In this document: piece by piece, positions 32,737-42,593 of the stretch
Position numbering within the stretch: the first letter of the stretch is position 1
Layout: each line of letters opens with the position of its first letter
Source of the DNA: Nitzschia sp. DOCU1
Lineage: Eukaryota; Bacillariophyta; Bacillariophyceae; Bacillariales; Bacillariaceae
Assembly: GCA_951394045.1 (NCBI GenBank)
Contig: OX596001.1
Span: forward strand, 682,001 to 746,000
Length of the DNA: 64,000 nucleotides
Reading direction: 5' to 3'
Made by a program: the position numbers and the translations under genes
Notes under the pieces: model-generated
Told to the model about the DNA's origin: nothing
The model's database searches: none
Seen by the model: the letters and a program-made list of their open reading frames with translations, nothing else

Positions 32737-34254
32737 GGCATACCCCCCCCCCCACGTAGCCAGCTCAAATTTTATGAAGAAAAAAGGGGGAAAAAGAAGG
32801 AAAAGAAATCGAAACCAAACGACCGCATTTAAATGAGCATAAATACTACCAAACAATGTATTTTAACGACAAATATTGCTAGGCAAAAAATGGCTTGCCA
32901 ACTTGCGCCCATTTCGGCGTGCCACCACACAGTATGAGTGCGGATCTTTCGGCCACAAAAACACAATGACGGCGTCGACGATTGCAAGAGCTGTAGTAAG
33001 TATTTGTTACCGCCGTTTGTTGCAGTCGCTCAACCACTCATCGAAGCCTATTTGAGCCGCTTCTCTGGATATTGGAGCTCGTTTCGGCGGAGATCGGTTC
33101 TAATTACTCGAGGAAAGGATTTGACATAAATTCCTCGCAGGCCAACGAGGCTGTTGACGCGGCTATCATTCGGTAGAGGACGATTCAGAAGGAACAAACC
33201 AGGTAAGTTATCATTCATGTTATTATAGAGACGTCTATTGTTTTGGATCTTTTGTAAAGCTCTCATTCGTGACGCTAACGCCGCCTTTATTTGTATTGCA
33301 TCTTTGTCTTTTGGCTCCTCTTATCATCCTCAGATGCCCTTACGAGGCCGCCTCGGGTTTTCCAATGGATTGCAAGGACACTTGAGATGATGGCAAGGCA
33401 TTGGACTCTACAATCAACCATCTTGGTGGTACCGTCGTCGGCTCTTAGCGGGATGCTCTGGAAAGTCTACGACCGTGTCGTTAGAGGATGGTCAATTTTC
33501 AAAAAAAATGTTCTTCAATCATTCCGGCGGGGTTCCTAGGGTGGTGGTAGTCTTCCACTACTCCTATGTCGCGAATACTACAAGTGGTTTGAAGAATACA
33601 TCCCGCTTTTCATGTAGAACGACTCGTACTATTGGGGCAGTCAGAGAGGTTGGGATGAGGGAACAACAAAAACAACTTTGAGAACCCAATAGCGGACAAA
33701 TTATAATCAAAGAGCTATTTTTTGTAGACCTCTAAACGTAGGAACGTCTTAGAATAGGAATAGCATGACGAAGTGTGATGTGATATCGATTTTGACCGTA
33801 TCATACAGTGCACTTATCACACGACAATTGCTAATATTACGAGATTACTAAGTAGCCGAGATTGATTGCTACGAACCTATAAACCTGGCAGCGCCGGGCT
33901 ATGGTAGTTAACTATATATCCTCAAAATCGCAGCACCGTAGTCATTCTATAGCCAAATCTAGTTGCGAAATGCTCAACCCCCTCTTTTGGGCTGTTTTGG
34001 AAGCTTTTCGCGCGATGTCTCGTGTTAAGAGTTTTTGGATTTGCGGGATTTTTGGCGACTAAACGAGGCAGGTTTTGGCAATATATTTTGTGATTTCGCA
34101 CTTCCGGCCCCTTTGTGTCAATACACTATCAGTTTATTCCTTTACACTTTCATTTTATTCCAAAAATAACATGAAAAATGGGCTCTTTTGGACGGAAACA
34201 GCGTAGTTCTGTCAGAACCCTATCAAGTGCTGGCTACGTGGCCGACGGTTGGCC
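32737..34254. mobile_element. Array unit 9 (1518 bp, last)
   Basis: Eleven-C run at the left end, the longest in the array. One private change, ACACTTTCA (about 34145) for ACACTATCA, lies in the second copy of the subterminal duplication. It ends at GGTTGGCC 34254, followed directly by the right AGCCGCCG. Confidence 0.8.
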
Positions 34255-34262
34255 AGCCGCCG
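34255..34262. repeat. Right flanking direct repeat AGCCGCCG (candidate target-site duplication)
   Basis: Exact match to 20581-20588 on the other side of the array. An 8-bp duplication is the size made by several eukaryotic DNA transposon superfamilies (hAT, some Mutator-like, Merlin). Confidence 0.7.
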
Positions 34263-34563
34263 CAACCGCCCAGCGCGCATCAGCTCGAAGAAGTCAAAGA
34301 ACCACCTGTCTACCTGGCCGTCGGACGTCGAGGATGACCCATGTCATGCGTGTTCCTCGCTGTGTGAGACCGCACAACGCTTTCCTCTCACGCCGACGAG
34401 CCACTTTCCCCAAAAGACCAATTTTTGCATAATAGGATATGGAGAATGACTCGTGACCACACTTGGGTGCAATTGCTACAATCGTTTTGCATCGTCCATC
34501 AAACGTCTCTCCACTTTCTTCCCTACTAGCTAGCTAACTAGAAGCAAGCAAGCAAGCCACAAC
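34263..34563. other. Unique sequence between array and next gene
   Basis: About 300 bp with no gene. It presumably holds the promoter and 5' UTR of the following gene; AGCAAGCAAGCAAGC just before the ATG is a short tandem run. Confidence 0.4.
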
Positions 34564-37500
34564 ATGAACGTTCTGGAAATGGAGCAAGAAATCGAGAGCC
34601 TGGTGGGTTCCAAGAAATCAGGACCTGGGGCAAAACGGCCGAAAGCAAATGTCATCGAGTCCAGTGTGGTCAAGACTGTCGTTCAACGCAATTTTCTGGC
34701 CAACGTGGTTGTGGTTGCTGGAATTGTGTTGGTCCTACTACTCTATTTATCGAGTGGGGGTTCTAGTGATGGCGGCAGTAGTGGTAGCGGTGATGTGCAG
34801 AATAAATCGCCCGTCGCTGCCCCGGCTGTCGACCATGCCGATGCTACTCCCAGCGACGATCAAACGCCAGTCGAATCACCCGTCGCGAGTCCCACGTTTC
34901 CACCGGTGGCTCCGGTACCGGAACCTGAGGAGGAAGATCCGCTCCCGATTAATACGTATTCGAAATTTGCTACTATTCCTCCCAATCAATTTGCACAACC
35001 ACCCGACAAGGACGCCAGGGAAAAGCTTACCGAGAAGTGGGGACACTGGCATTTCTGGGACGGTGAAGAGGACGAACGGCCCACTGAAGACTATTTATCC
35101 AAATTCCCCAATGGCGACGTTCCGAACGATGAATTTCCGGAGGGCGCCTGGCAAGCGGACGCTGTCTTTGTCAATCATTTCCTGAGTGACGCGGGACAAT
35201 TAGTCGAACGTGCCATGGAAGCTATTTATGCGGAATATGGATATCCGGGAGATGGAATGACACCGGAGCAGTTAATAGAACGTGGACAGAAAATCTTCCA
35301 TTGGCTCATTTTGAATGAGGATAGCACAACACCGCCGAGCGAAGAAGCGAAAACAGCAGCAGGATGGATGCCCAAACGATCCTATGATGGACTCATTCGC
35401 CGACTGTTGCATGCCATGATGACCTCTTCTACGTTCACCGTGGTCGTGGCTGGCCACTCAGTGGTGGCAGGCGCTGGGTAAGTAGCATGCGACATTTGAA
35501 ATTGACTCAGCCAAAATAGTTTGCCCTCATACATACCACATCGCGTGCGTGTACCTTCTTCCACCTTTGCTCTCTCGCAGCAACAAATTTCAACAGAATT
35601 ATGCCATGCAATTCCATAAGATTATGGAACCCATCTTTGCACGACTGGGAGTCAAACTCGTCACGCAGAACCAAGGGAACGGTGGACTGGGAACCTTCCA
35701 GAGCGCTATGGGAATGGCTTCGATTTATGGAGATGAGATTGACATTCTGTTGTGGGACTCTGGAATGACAGAGACCACCGTACGTTTCCAGGAATTTTTT
35801 GTACGACAAGGACTCATAGGTGGAAAGAGGGTGCCAGTCATTTGGACACACAAGATGTACAGCAAAATTGCTGACATGTTCTACGGAGAGATTGGTGCTG
35901 ATGTAGGTGGAGTCAATTTCAACGTGCAGGGGATCGTCGAGACAACAGGAGCGACACAAGCAGAAGCGCTCCCTTACGCTATACGTTACATGCAGTGCTC
36001 CAGTGAAGCCAAAGTACTTTGTAGGGACTTTCCGAGATTCTGTACAAGGTGCTGGGCCGATCCAATTGGTGATGGAAGCATTGTTCCACCAACAGCGCAG
36101 AGGGAGAATTTCAGCCACAATGGGAATTGGCATCCGGGGTGGAGACATCAGCAGTTCATGGGACGATTGCTGGCTATGGGGGTGTTGAGAGCCTTGCGAG
36201 ACGCAATCGATCTTTGGACCGAAAATGTGCAAGGTGAGCTGAGTTGAGTTGGCTTGGATTTTGGGTTCGCTTGAAGCGCGTATTTGTGTTGCTCACTTGA
36301 CTTTTATTCGATTGCTAGGTGGTCCGCCCTTGGACGAGTCCTATTGGCACGTGACTGACTATTACAAGGATATTCAAAATAAGGTTCTGAATCTGGACCC
36401 CGAAATGGGAGAATGCAAGGGTATAGCTTCTGAAGACGGTTATCCAGCACGATTATGCTGGACGCCAATGAAGGTGCGATCGCTCAAGGATGCAACATTT
36501 TCCTGTCATCATCGCCAAATCTAACGATTATTGTCGTTTTTTTCCTCCGCAGGGTGCCACGCAGTTTACGCCGCGGCGACCAGGTGCGACACTTTCGGAC
36601 ATTGTCAAACCCGCCCCAGACGGCTATAAGCCTCACAATACGGCAAAGGTAGTTTATGACGGCCCCGAACCATTGGATCCTTGCTTGGTTATTCCTGAAG
36701 GCGAGGTGGATGTGTATGCCATCGTTTCGGGTCGGCGTATGATGAGTGAAGGACCTCTGATCCCCCATCGGCTTCTTCACGGTGACCTCCCTTCCCAAAG
36801 CGTCGCCAGTCAAAATTTCACAATGTCTCCCGTCACGCGGACACCTCCTCCCACCACTAAGAAGGCTGCTTCGACCACCATATCGATCAGCAAGAATGTT
36901 GACAGCAGTCGCCTCTTTCGGCAAAACAGCAACGTTATGCAGAACCGTACGTTGGAGGAAATTGTCCCCGGGAGAGGATGGGAGGTAATAGGCGAACCCG
37001 TTGGACGATGTGATGGAACCTATTATAGCAACTGCAATGATGGGGAGGGAGATCCTTGTATCTTTTCCAATTACAACTCGCAGTACGTATGATTTTCCAT
37101 TTTCACGCCTTCGATGATTATGATCGAACTTGCCTCACGATTCTGTTGCTGCTGTTTCGTTTGGCGCATTGTGATTACTACAGTCGTGGCGGAATCTTCG
37201 GAAACGAGTTTTCGGGCTGGTTGGTGATGAACCTGGTGGGTTTGAAACATGGAATCATCATTATCAAGCTGGATCTATTTCACAAACCGGAAAGTAGTAA
37301 GATGACCACCAATTGGACTACGGTCAATGACGAACGTCGACTCAAAGGCAAGTACAATCGATCCCAGCAACCCGACACTATGGTGTTTGACTTTGCGATT
37401 GATGGAAAGATCACATCTCTTCCTCGAGATCAATTTCTATCGCTTTTACACAAATTGGCCCATACTTCCGATTCTTTAACAGCATTGGACGATCCCAACT

Positions 37501-37598
37501 ATACTTCGGGTGAGACCAGGGATGTCGAGTTTGCGATTCGAATGAGAGGGTGCGGACGGATTTGTGCTTACTCCGTGTCTCATGTTTATTGGGCATAG
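34564..37598 (+). CDS. Type II membrane protein with SGNH-like ectodomain (five exons)
   Basis: Model join(34564..35477, 35581..36233, 36319..36473, 36553..37082, 37184..37598): 2667 nt, 888 residues. The four introns are 103, 85, 79 and 101 nt, all GT-AG, and the frame is kept throughout. A short polar N-terminus is followed by one membrane helix (about 44-62, FLANVVVVAGIVLVLLLYL) and a Ser/Gly then Pro/Glu-rich stalk, so most of the protein is predicted outside the cytosol or in the lumen. After the first intron the junction gives VVVAGHSVVAGAGNKFQQ, followed by LWDSGMTE. This resembles the glycine-containing nucleophile block of SGNH/GDSL-type proteins, and similar proteins occur in diatoms. 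The enzyme assignment is inference; the nucleophile would be Ser in GHS. Function otherwise unknown. Confidence 0.78.
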
Positions 37599-38537
37599 AA
37601 AACGCCGGTTATTGTTAGAGATTATAGTTTGTGGTACGAGCGTGTCTTTCCATCTTGTGTCATGCGTACACAATCTGTACTCTCTAGAGGAGTACTTTCC
37701 TCCAGCTAACGTAAACTACAATATCACCGCGTGGTAGATCTAATCTAGTAAATGTATCAGCAAGATGTCTCCAAAAGTTGGATCGGTCTCAAGCAGGTTT
37801 CGGACATGGGGAGGTGCAGTGTTACTAGAATGGTGGAAGAAAAAGTATCCATAGTTTGCCGAAAAAGGCAGGCTCGGTGGGCTCGGACGCCTGACGCAGA
37901 TTACGCCGATTATGACGTACTCCAACCTATGAACGTGGGTACCGGGTTGTTCATCGAATCCCCATTTACGAATTTTTATTGGACCAAAATGCTTCTTTCG
38001 CTAGGAGCCCCAAGTTCGCCGTTCTGTTCCTTTGGGAAATGAGACAATAGGCCTGCCTTTTTTGTGCGAGTTGAAGAACGACCGGACCGACGGGAAGCCG
38101 AACAGAAGGCGTTCCTTCGCTCTATTTACTACCTGCAAGGGCACGCTGAGTCACGCTCTCGGAAGTTACCCATACGAGCTATCCCACAAAGAAAATGAGA
38201 ACACTCCCAACCACGATCCATCGCTGCAAGCGAAGTATACGAGGTCTTTTACGTCGACCTGGGTACCATAACCTGCAGAAAAAGTCAACAGCCCTATCAG
38301 AATGCTCCACACCCCGCGGGTTGTGGGAGGTCTCGCCGATACCTCGCGATGGGGGCTTCAACAGCAACTCCAGAAGCAACCACACCCATTGGCTGACTGC
38401 GATCCTTTCTCGTCTCTGCAAGAGGCACACCAGGGTGTTCTTTTTCCTCTCTTTCGCTGTTCACTGTTGCCCTACCCACCATCTGGTTCATGGATGACTG
38501 GTTCGTCTGTGGTTGGCTTGTCTCATAACTCCTGCTA
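37599..38537. other. Intergenic, no gene recognised
   Basis: 0.94 kb between two plus-strand genes. Several short open frames exist on both strands, but none looks like a protein. Nothing else identified. Confidence 0.4.
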
Positions 38538-40073
38538 ATGCCGACCGACACCCACCTGGTGAAACAACGAACAACAACGAAAGCATCCATTAACTCCTCC
38601 AGAATGCCTCCCTGTGCCCCTCCGTATTACCCGGGCATTCACACTCATCGCAACACTACTAGTACTCAGCGCAACAATACTGGCAGACGGGTTATATTTC
38701 CCGCCTTTTATCAAGAAACAGCGGATGTGGCGGGTGCAACAAGTATCCCTGAAGAAGCACCCGAGATGATTGCGACCCTGACGGAATCCAAGCAAGCCCT
38801 GCTGCCGATACCGGCACCCCACAAGACGTTGCTGGTATCCTCCTCGTCTAGTAGACGTCAGGCTCTAGACGATTCTGTCTTGTATTCTTCTTCTTCCTCA
38901 GCAGCAGCATCAGTGAACCCCTTACAACGGCCTCCGGTGGTGCAAATCCCTGAAATCCCAAAAGTATCCACTAGTACTCCGCCTCGAAAGACTTCATCGA
39001 CTGTCCCAGTCCGCCGAAGTATTCTGAGTCGATACCAGGTTCCTTTGCCTGCTAGCATGTTGCCCCCGGAGCCTTTACCCCCAAAAAAGACTGGGGGTGA
39101 GCTCGTTTCGATACTTCGAGCGAGTTCGTTTGGACCCAAAGCCGTAGGCGAAAAGACGAGTAGTCTTCCGTCTCTGCAATCCCTGGGACAAGAAGAAGAC
39201 AGCACTACTAGTTCGGCTAGTCAATCTTCCATGGATAGTTCGTCCCCTTGCAGTATACGGCGTTCGAGTTCGGAACCTGGTAGTACTCCTCGCAAAACTG
39301 TACTACACAAAATTCAATTTGATCCTCGGGTTTGGATTCGGGAATTCGAACGTTCTCCTGAAGAACAAGAATGTACTTGGTATGCCGATGAAGATATGGA
39401 ACGATTCAAACGTCATGCCTTGGCGTTAATCATGGCCCGGGATCGTCTGGGGGACTCGTCTCAAATTCTGGCCACGGGTACGACACGAACCCTGGCGAGA
39501 AAAGGCAGAGCGGCTGCCTTTTATACGCATTCCGCTTTGACACTGGATGGTGAATCTAGTTCTACGTCGGAATCCGCTCTGTTAGCGAGTGCCTTGCAAA
39601 CTGATCGTTATAGAGCTGCGGTAGCGCAACAAGAAATGAAACGCATCCTGTTGGTGGATCCGCATGATATTTGTATTACCCTCTTTCGCAAGGCCTTTTT
39701 AACCTTGCTGCCCAATGCCGAAATTCTCACTGCCTCATCTGCCACTCAGGCCTTGGAACACCTTGAGCAAGAAACCTTTGATGTGATTTTGGTAGAAGAA
39801 CGATTACAACCCCTCTTGCACAAGGGCATGTCGGGCTCGGACTTGTTTCGAACTCTTGCCAAGCTTGGCAGCCAGAAAAAGCCAGCACTTTGGATTGGTG
39901 TTTCGGTGCATTTAGCCAAAGACCAAGCAGCCTTGGAAGCAAGTGGTGTCGACTTGTGTTGGGGCAAACCACCTCCCAAAATGAGTGCAGCGTTACGTAA
40001 TGACTTGTTGCAAAAGTTGTTGCAGAAACGCCGGCAACAAGATTTCTGCCAAGAGTTGTTTGGGCCATTATAA
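38538..40073 (+). CDS. Receiver-domain protein with Glu at the phospho-acceptor site
   Basis: 511 residues. The first ~250 are Ser/Pro-rich and disordered. A conserved-looking block, FDPRVWIREF..WYADEDMERFKR (about 258-290), follows; similar WY/acidic blocks recur in diatom proteins of unknown role. Residues about 368-500 form a CheY-like receiver: RILLVDPHD with the acidic-pocket Asp374, then FDVILVEERL, in which the residue aligned with the phospho-acceptor Asp is Glu420, and finally CWGKPPP with the conserved Lys477-Pro. Asp-to-Glu at this site often mimics phosphorylation in bacterial regulators (family knowledge), so the domain may be signal-independent or used for binding only (inference). 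There is no DNA-binding or kinase domain. Confidence 0.78.
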   Translation: MPTDTHLVKQRTTTKASINSSRMPPCAPPYYPGIHTHRNTTSTQRNNTGRRVIFPAFYQETADVAGATSIPEEAPEMIATLTESKQALLPIPAPHKTLLVSSSSSRRQALDDSVLYSSSSSAAASVNPLQRPPVVQIPEIPKVSTSTPPRKTSSTVPVRRSILSRYQVPLPASMLPPEPLPPKKTGGELVSILRASSFGPKAVGEKTSSLPSLQSLGQEEDSTTSSASQSSMDSSSPCSIRRSSSEPGSTPRKTVLHKIQFDPRVWIREFERSPEEQECTWYADEDMERFKRHALALIMARDRLGDSSQILATGTTRTLARKGRAAAFYTHSALTLDGESSSTSESALLASALQTDRYRAAVAQQEMKRILLVDPHDICITLFRKAFLTLLPNAEILTASSATQALEHLEQETFDVILVEERLQPLLHKGMSGSDLFRTLAKLGSQKKPALWIGVSVHLAKDQAALEASGVDLCWGKPPPKMSAALRNDLLQKLLQKRRQQDFCQELFGPL

Positions 40074-40807
40074 TACCTGTCGAGTTCATTGACGAGCCGA
40101 ATCTCTTTCTTTCTCTCAATTACGAATACACACTGTATTTGAATGGGATATATTACTACTACTGCACGGGATAACTATCATGCATTAACCTTTCACATTT
40201 TGTACTTTTATCGCATTACAATACCCTTAGAGTCTGCTACTAGTAGAGCGTTTACTAGCTCCTTCCCCCATCTTTACGCTGCTTTAATAGTAGTACCTTA
40301 GATTCTACTACTAATAGTAGAGACGGTTTACTAGCTCTTGGATTGGTGCCCACCGTGTCTACTACAACAGCCACTCTTCTATGCTTGTATCCTGCTACTG
40401 CTACTTGGTAAAAGCTACTCTCTAGTAGTAATCTAGTAAAGGTTGTTGCAGAGTTGATGTATGTTAACAGAACTTGGTGACACCAATCCCACAGACCCAA
40501 ACGAAGACGAGGGTCCTTCTTCGTCCCTGGTGTGGGGACGAGAATTGCGGTGGTCGCGATTGGAATGTCGAGTCTCATGCACACGCCAAAAAAGCCCCTC
40601 CTCCTCTGCATTCAATCTTTCGTCCCCCCTCGCCCTTTGTACCTCTTTGAGTCTATTCGTTTACCCGTTGAAAGGTGCAAAGGCAAAAAGGCTATGCATG
40701 CGTCGATACATTCTTTTCCTTGATTCCTGCTGGCGTTCATGCTGCTAGTACCTAGATTCCTGTTGCTAGCACCATCCGTCATCCAAACTACGCTTTTGCT
40801 GCTTCTG
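40074..40807. other. Intergenic between convergent genes, with degenerate CTACTAGTAG repeats
   Basis: Around 40237-40275 and 40296-40340 a segment of the form TCTGCTACTAGTAGAG..TTTACTAGCTC occurs twice in diverged form. CTAGTAGTAATCTAG is at about 40419-40437. No gene seen. Both 3' UTRs must lie here. Confidence 0.5.
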
Positions 40808-42136
40808 TTACACTTCACAATTGGTCTTGCCACAGTTTTCGTCGGGAGCTTCTGCTGTGGCGGCTAAAAAGAGTGCAGCCAAAAACGCCGATCCACCCAC
40901 CAGACCTTGCATTCCAATCGTTTCACCCAAAAAGACGAAACTCATCAAGGCGGCCCACAATGGCTGGGATGCATAGATAGTTTGACACCTGGTAGGCCCC
41001 ACCGCTTGCTGTCCACCCACTTGCAAAAACGGCGCTACTGCATTGACGGCCACGCCGGACCATATCACCACCGGCAAAATCGCTTTCCATGTCTCCAAAG
41101 TTGAGGTTGTCAAATAGTCCAGGCTTTTTTGACTGCCGACCGCCAGCAAGAGCAAAACAGACAAGATGGCTTGGGTTCCAATTTTGGTTGTAATCAAGTT
41201 GCGGGGCGCCACACGTTTTCCCCACGCAAAGAGTCGAAGATCATAGGTTGCATAAAAGACGGCTGCCAAGACGCACAAGGCATCTCCTAAAGCGGAAGGC
41301 GTTCCAGTGGGATCTTGAGTAAAACACACTACACCCGCCAACGCCAATACCACCGAAGCTTGAATCCGGCGTGGAATGGGAACACCTTGAATGCCTTGAA
41401 CGACTGGGACAATCAATGTCGTCAATTGAATCAAGAGAGCACCATGACCTGCCGTGGTCAAGGCAAGACCATACAAATTGGCGGTAGTACCCAAAAATTT
41501 CCACAAACCCAATTCACAACCTCCTTGCAAGGTAAGTTGATTTTTTTGGGATGTTTGAGATGTCAATGATTCTTCTACTAGTGCGGATGGGAGAGGTGTA
41601 TTGGATTCCAAACTTTCACCTCCCAAGACTAGTCCGACCAAGGCAATGGCACTGACAGCGGCATTCAACAAGACGACAGGAGGCGGTGAAATTATTTCCG
41701 AGGAAGAAAATGCCGCATGTAGAACGGGTGAATTGGAGGCAAATAGTAGTGTGATAAAACAAATTGTCACCAGACCCCGTTGATATTCCGCATTTTGGTT
41801 CGAACCCCATGCCATGGATTTCATCACGTCCATGGCAGGGACATTTCTTTGAACTTTGGAAGAAAGTGTGGGTAATGAGAATGAGGAAGAAAACTCCATA
41901 ACGTCTTCTGGGTCGTCGCTAATAGTGGTGGTGGCATTCGGCGCCATGGTCGTCGTAGCGGAAGTCTCGGACATGAACAATTGGCGAACGGATTGCTTGG
42001 GTATATTCACTCTCATGATTGTTTGTTGGGAAGGAATTGAAAATCCATTGGAAGGATGATAACAACAACACATTGCCATGACGACGGCAACTGCCAACGA
42101 CGCCAGTCGAAACGATTGACGAGGAGCGCTCTTCAT
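40808..42136 (-). CDS. EamA/DMT-family membrane transporter, probably plastid-targeted
   Basis: 442 residues. The start has a signal peptide (hydrophobic LAVAVVMAMCCCY) followed by SNGFSIPS, in which Phe after a small residue matches the diatom ASAFAP-type cleavage motif that directs proteins to the complex plastid. A polar linker to about residue 105 precedes ten predicted helices in two EamA repeats: LVTICFITLLFASNSPVLHAAF at the first helix, and in the second half QTIYASQPLWAALMSFVFLGE, a typical EamA end motif. The drug/metabolite transporter superfamily carries small organic solutes; the substrate is not evident. The plastid location is inference from the leader. Confidence 0.8.
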   Translation of the reverse strand: MKSAPRQSFRLASLAVAVVMAMCCCYHPSNGFSIPSQQTIMRVNIPKQSVRQLFMSETSATTTMAPNATTTISDDPEDVMEFSSSFSLPTLSSKVQRNVPAMDVMKSMAWGSNQNAEYQRGLVTICFITLLFASNSPVLHAAFSSSEIISPPPVVLLNAAVSAIALVGLVLGGESLESNTPLPSALVEESLTSQTSQKNQLTLQGGCELGLWKFLGTTANLYGLALTTAGHGALLIQLTTLIVPVVQGIQGVPIPRRIQASVVLALAGVVCFTQDPTGTPSALGDALCVLAAVFYATYDLRLFAWGKRVAPRNLITTKIGTQAILSVLLLLAVGSQKSLDYLTTSTLETWKAILPVVIWSGVAVNAVAPFLQVGGQQAVGPTRCQTIYASQPLWAALMSFVFLGETIGMQGLVGGSAFLAALFLAATAEAPDENCGKTNCEV

Positions 42137-42593
42137 TTTCGCGATGAATCAATCAATCAATGGCTTGGATAGCAATAACTTTTCGTTTCGTTGTTTCAAG
42201 GGCGTTGGAAGAGTGAGAGAGATGCTGCAAGCTGTTGTAGAGAACGTTTTGGCAACGACACAAGAAGTTTCGCTCAACCAAAGCGGTGTCTCGAATCTTG
42301 ACAAATCAAAAGTCCGCCCTCGCTTCATTGGCGGCTGTTTTCAAAATCAGACGTGGATATTTTCACCAATGAAAAACACCAATCAACGTGGCAGGCGTCC
42401 ACGTGGTGGATCGGACTGAGTCCGGTTCAACCGTGATTGAAAGGATATCTTCGACACATTCGAGTGCAGAATTCTGAGCTGTTTTCTCCCGCCGACCTCG
42501 CTTCCCCCCCCTTGGTCGGCAATGACTCTTTCCATGGATCATTTTGTGCACTCGAGAGACAGCTAACATCATTGGAATGGACCAAAGTATAAT
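42137..42593. other. Divergent intergenic region
   Basis: 457 bp between the EamA gene (minus) and the GNAT gene (plus), so it likely holds both promoters. It has a short CAATCAATCAAT run just upstream of the EamA start. No gene. Confidence 0.4.

Larger units (their letters stand above)
20589..34254. repeat. Tandem array of nine ~1.52-kb units with inverted-repeat ends
   Basis: 13.67 kb consisting of nine head-to-tail units that start at 20589, 22112, 23634, 25156, 26647, 28169, 29692, 31214 and 32737. Spacings are 1522-1523 bp except 1491 for unit 4, which has a 31-bp deletion. Units differ by only a handful of substitutions and by the length of a C run (10,9,9,9,9,10,9,10,11). Each begins GGCATAC(C)nACGTAGCCAGC and ends with the inverted partner GCTGGCTACGTGGCC...GGTTGGCC; the two 26-bp ends match at about 20 positions, including 11 consecutive inner bases. 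A constant spacer, AGCCGC, separates the units. No recognisable transposase, rRNA, snRNA or tRNA is present. The best reading is a recently amplified non-autonomous DNA transposon. Confidence 0.9.

Noticed and set aside
20589..34254. rDNA, 5S or CRISPR interpretation of the array
   Set aside because: No rRNA sequence is recognisable, units are 1.5 kb and almost identical throughout, and there is no short repeat/unique spacer structure.
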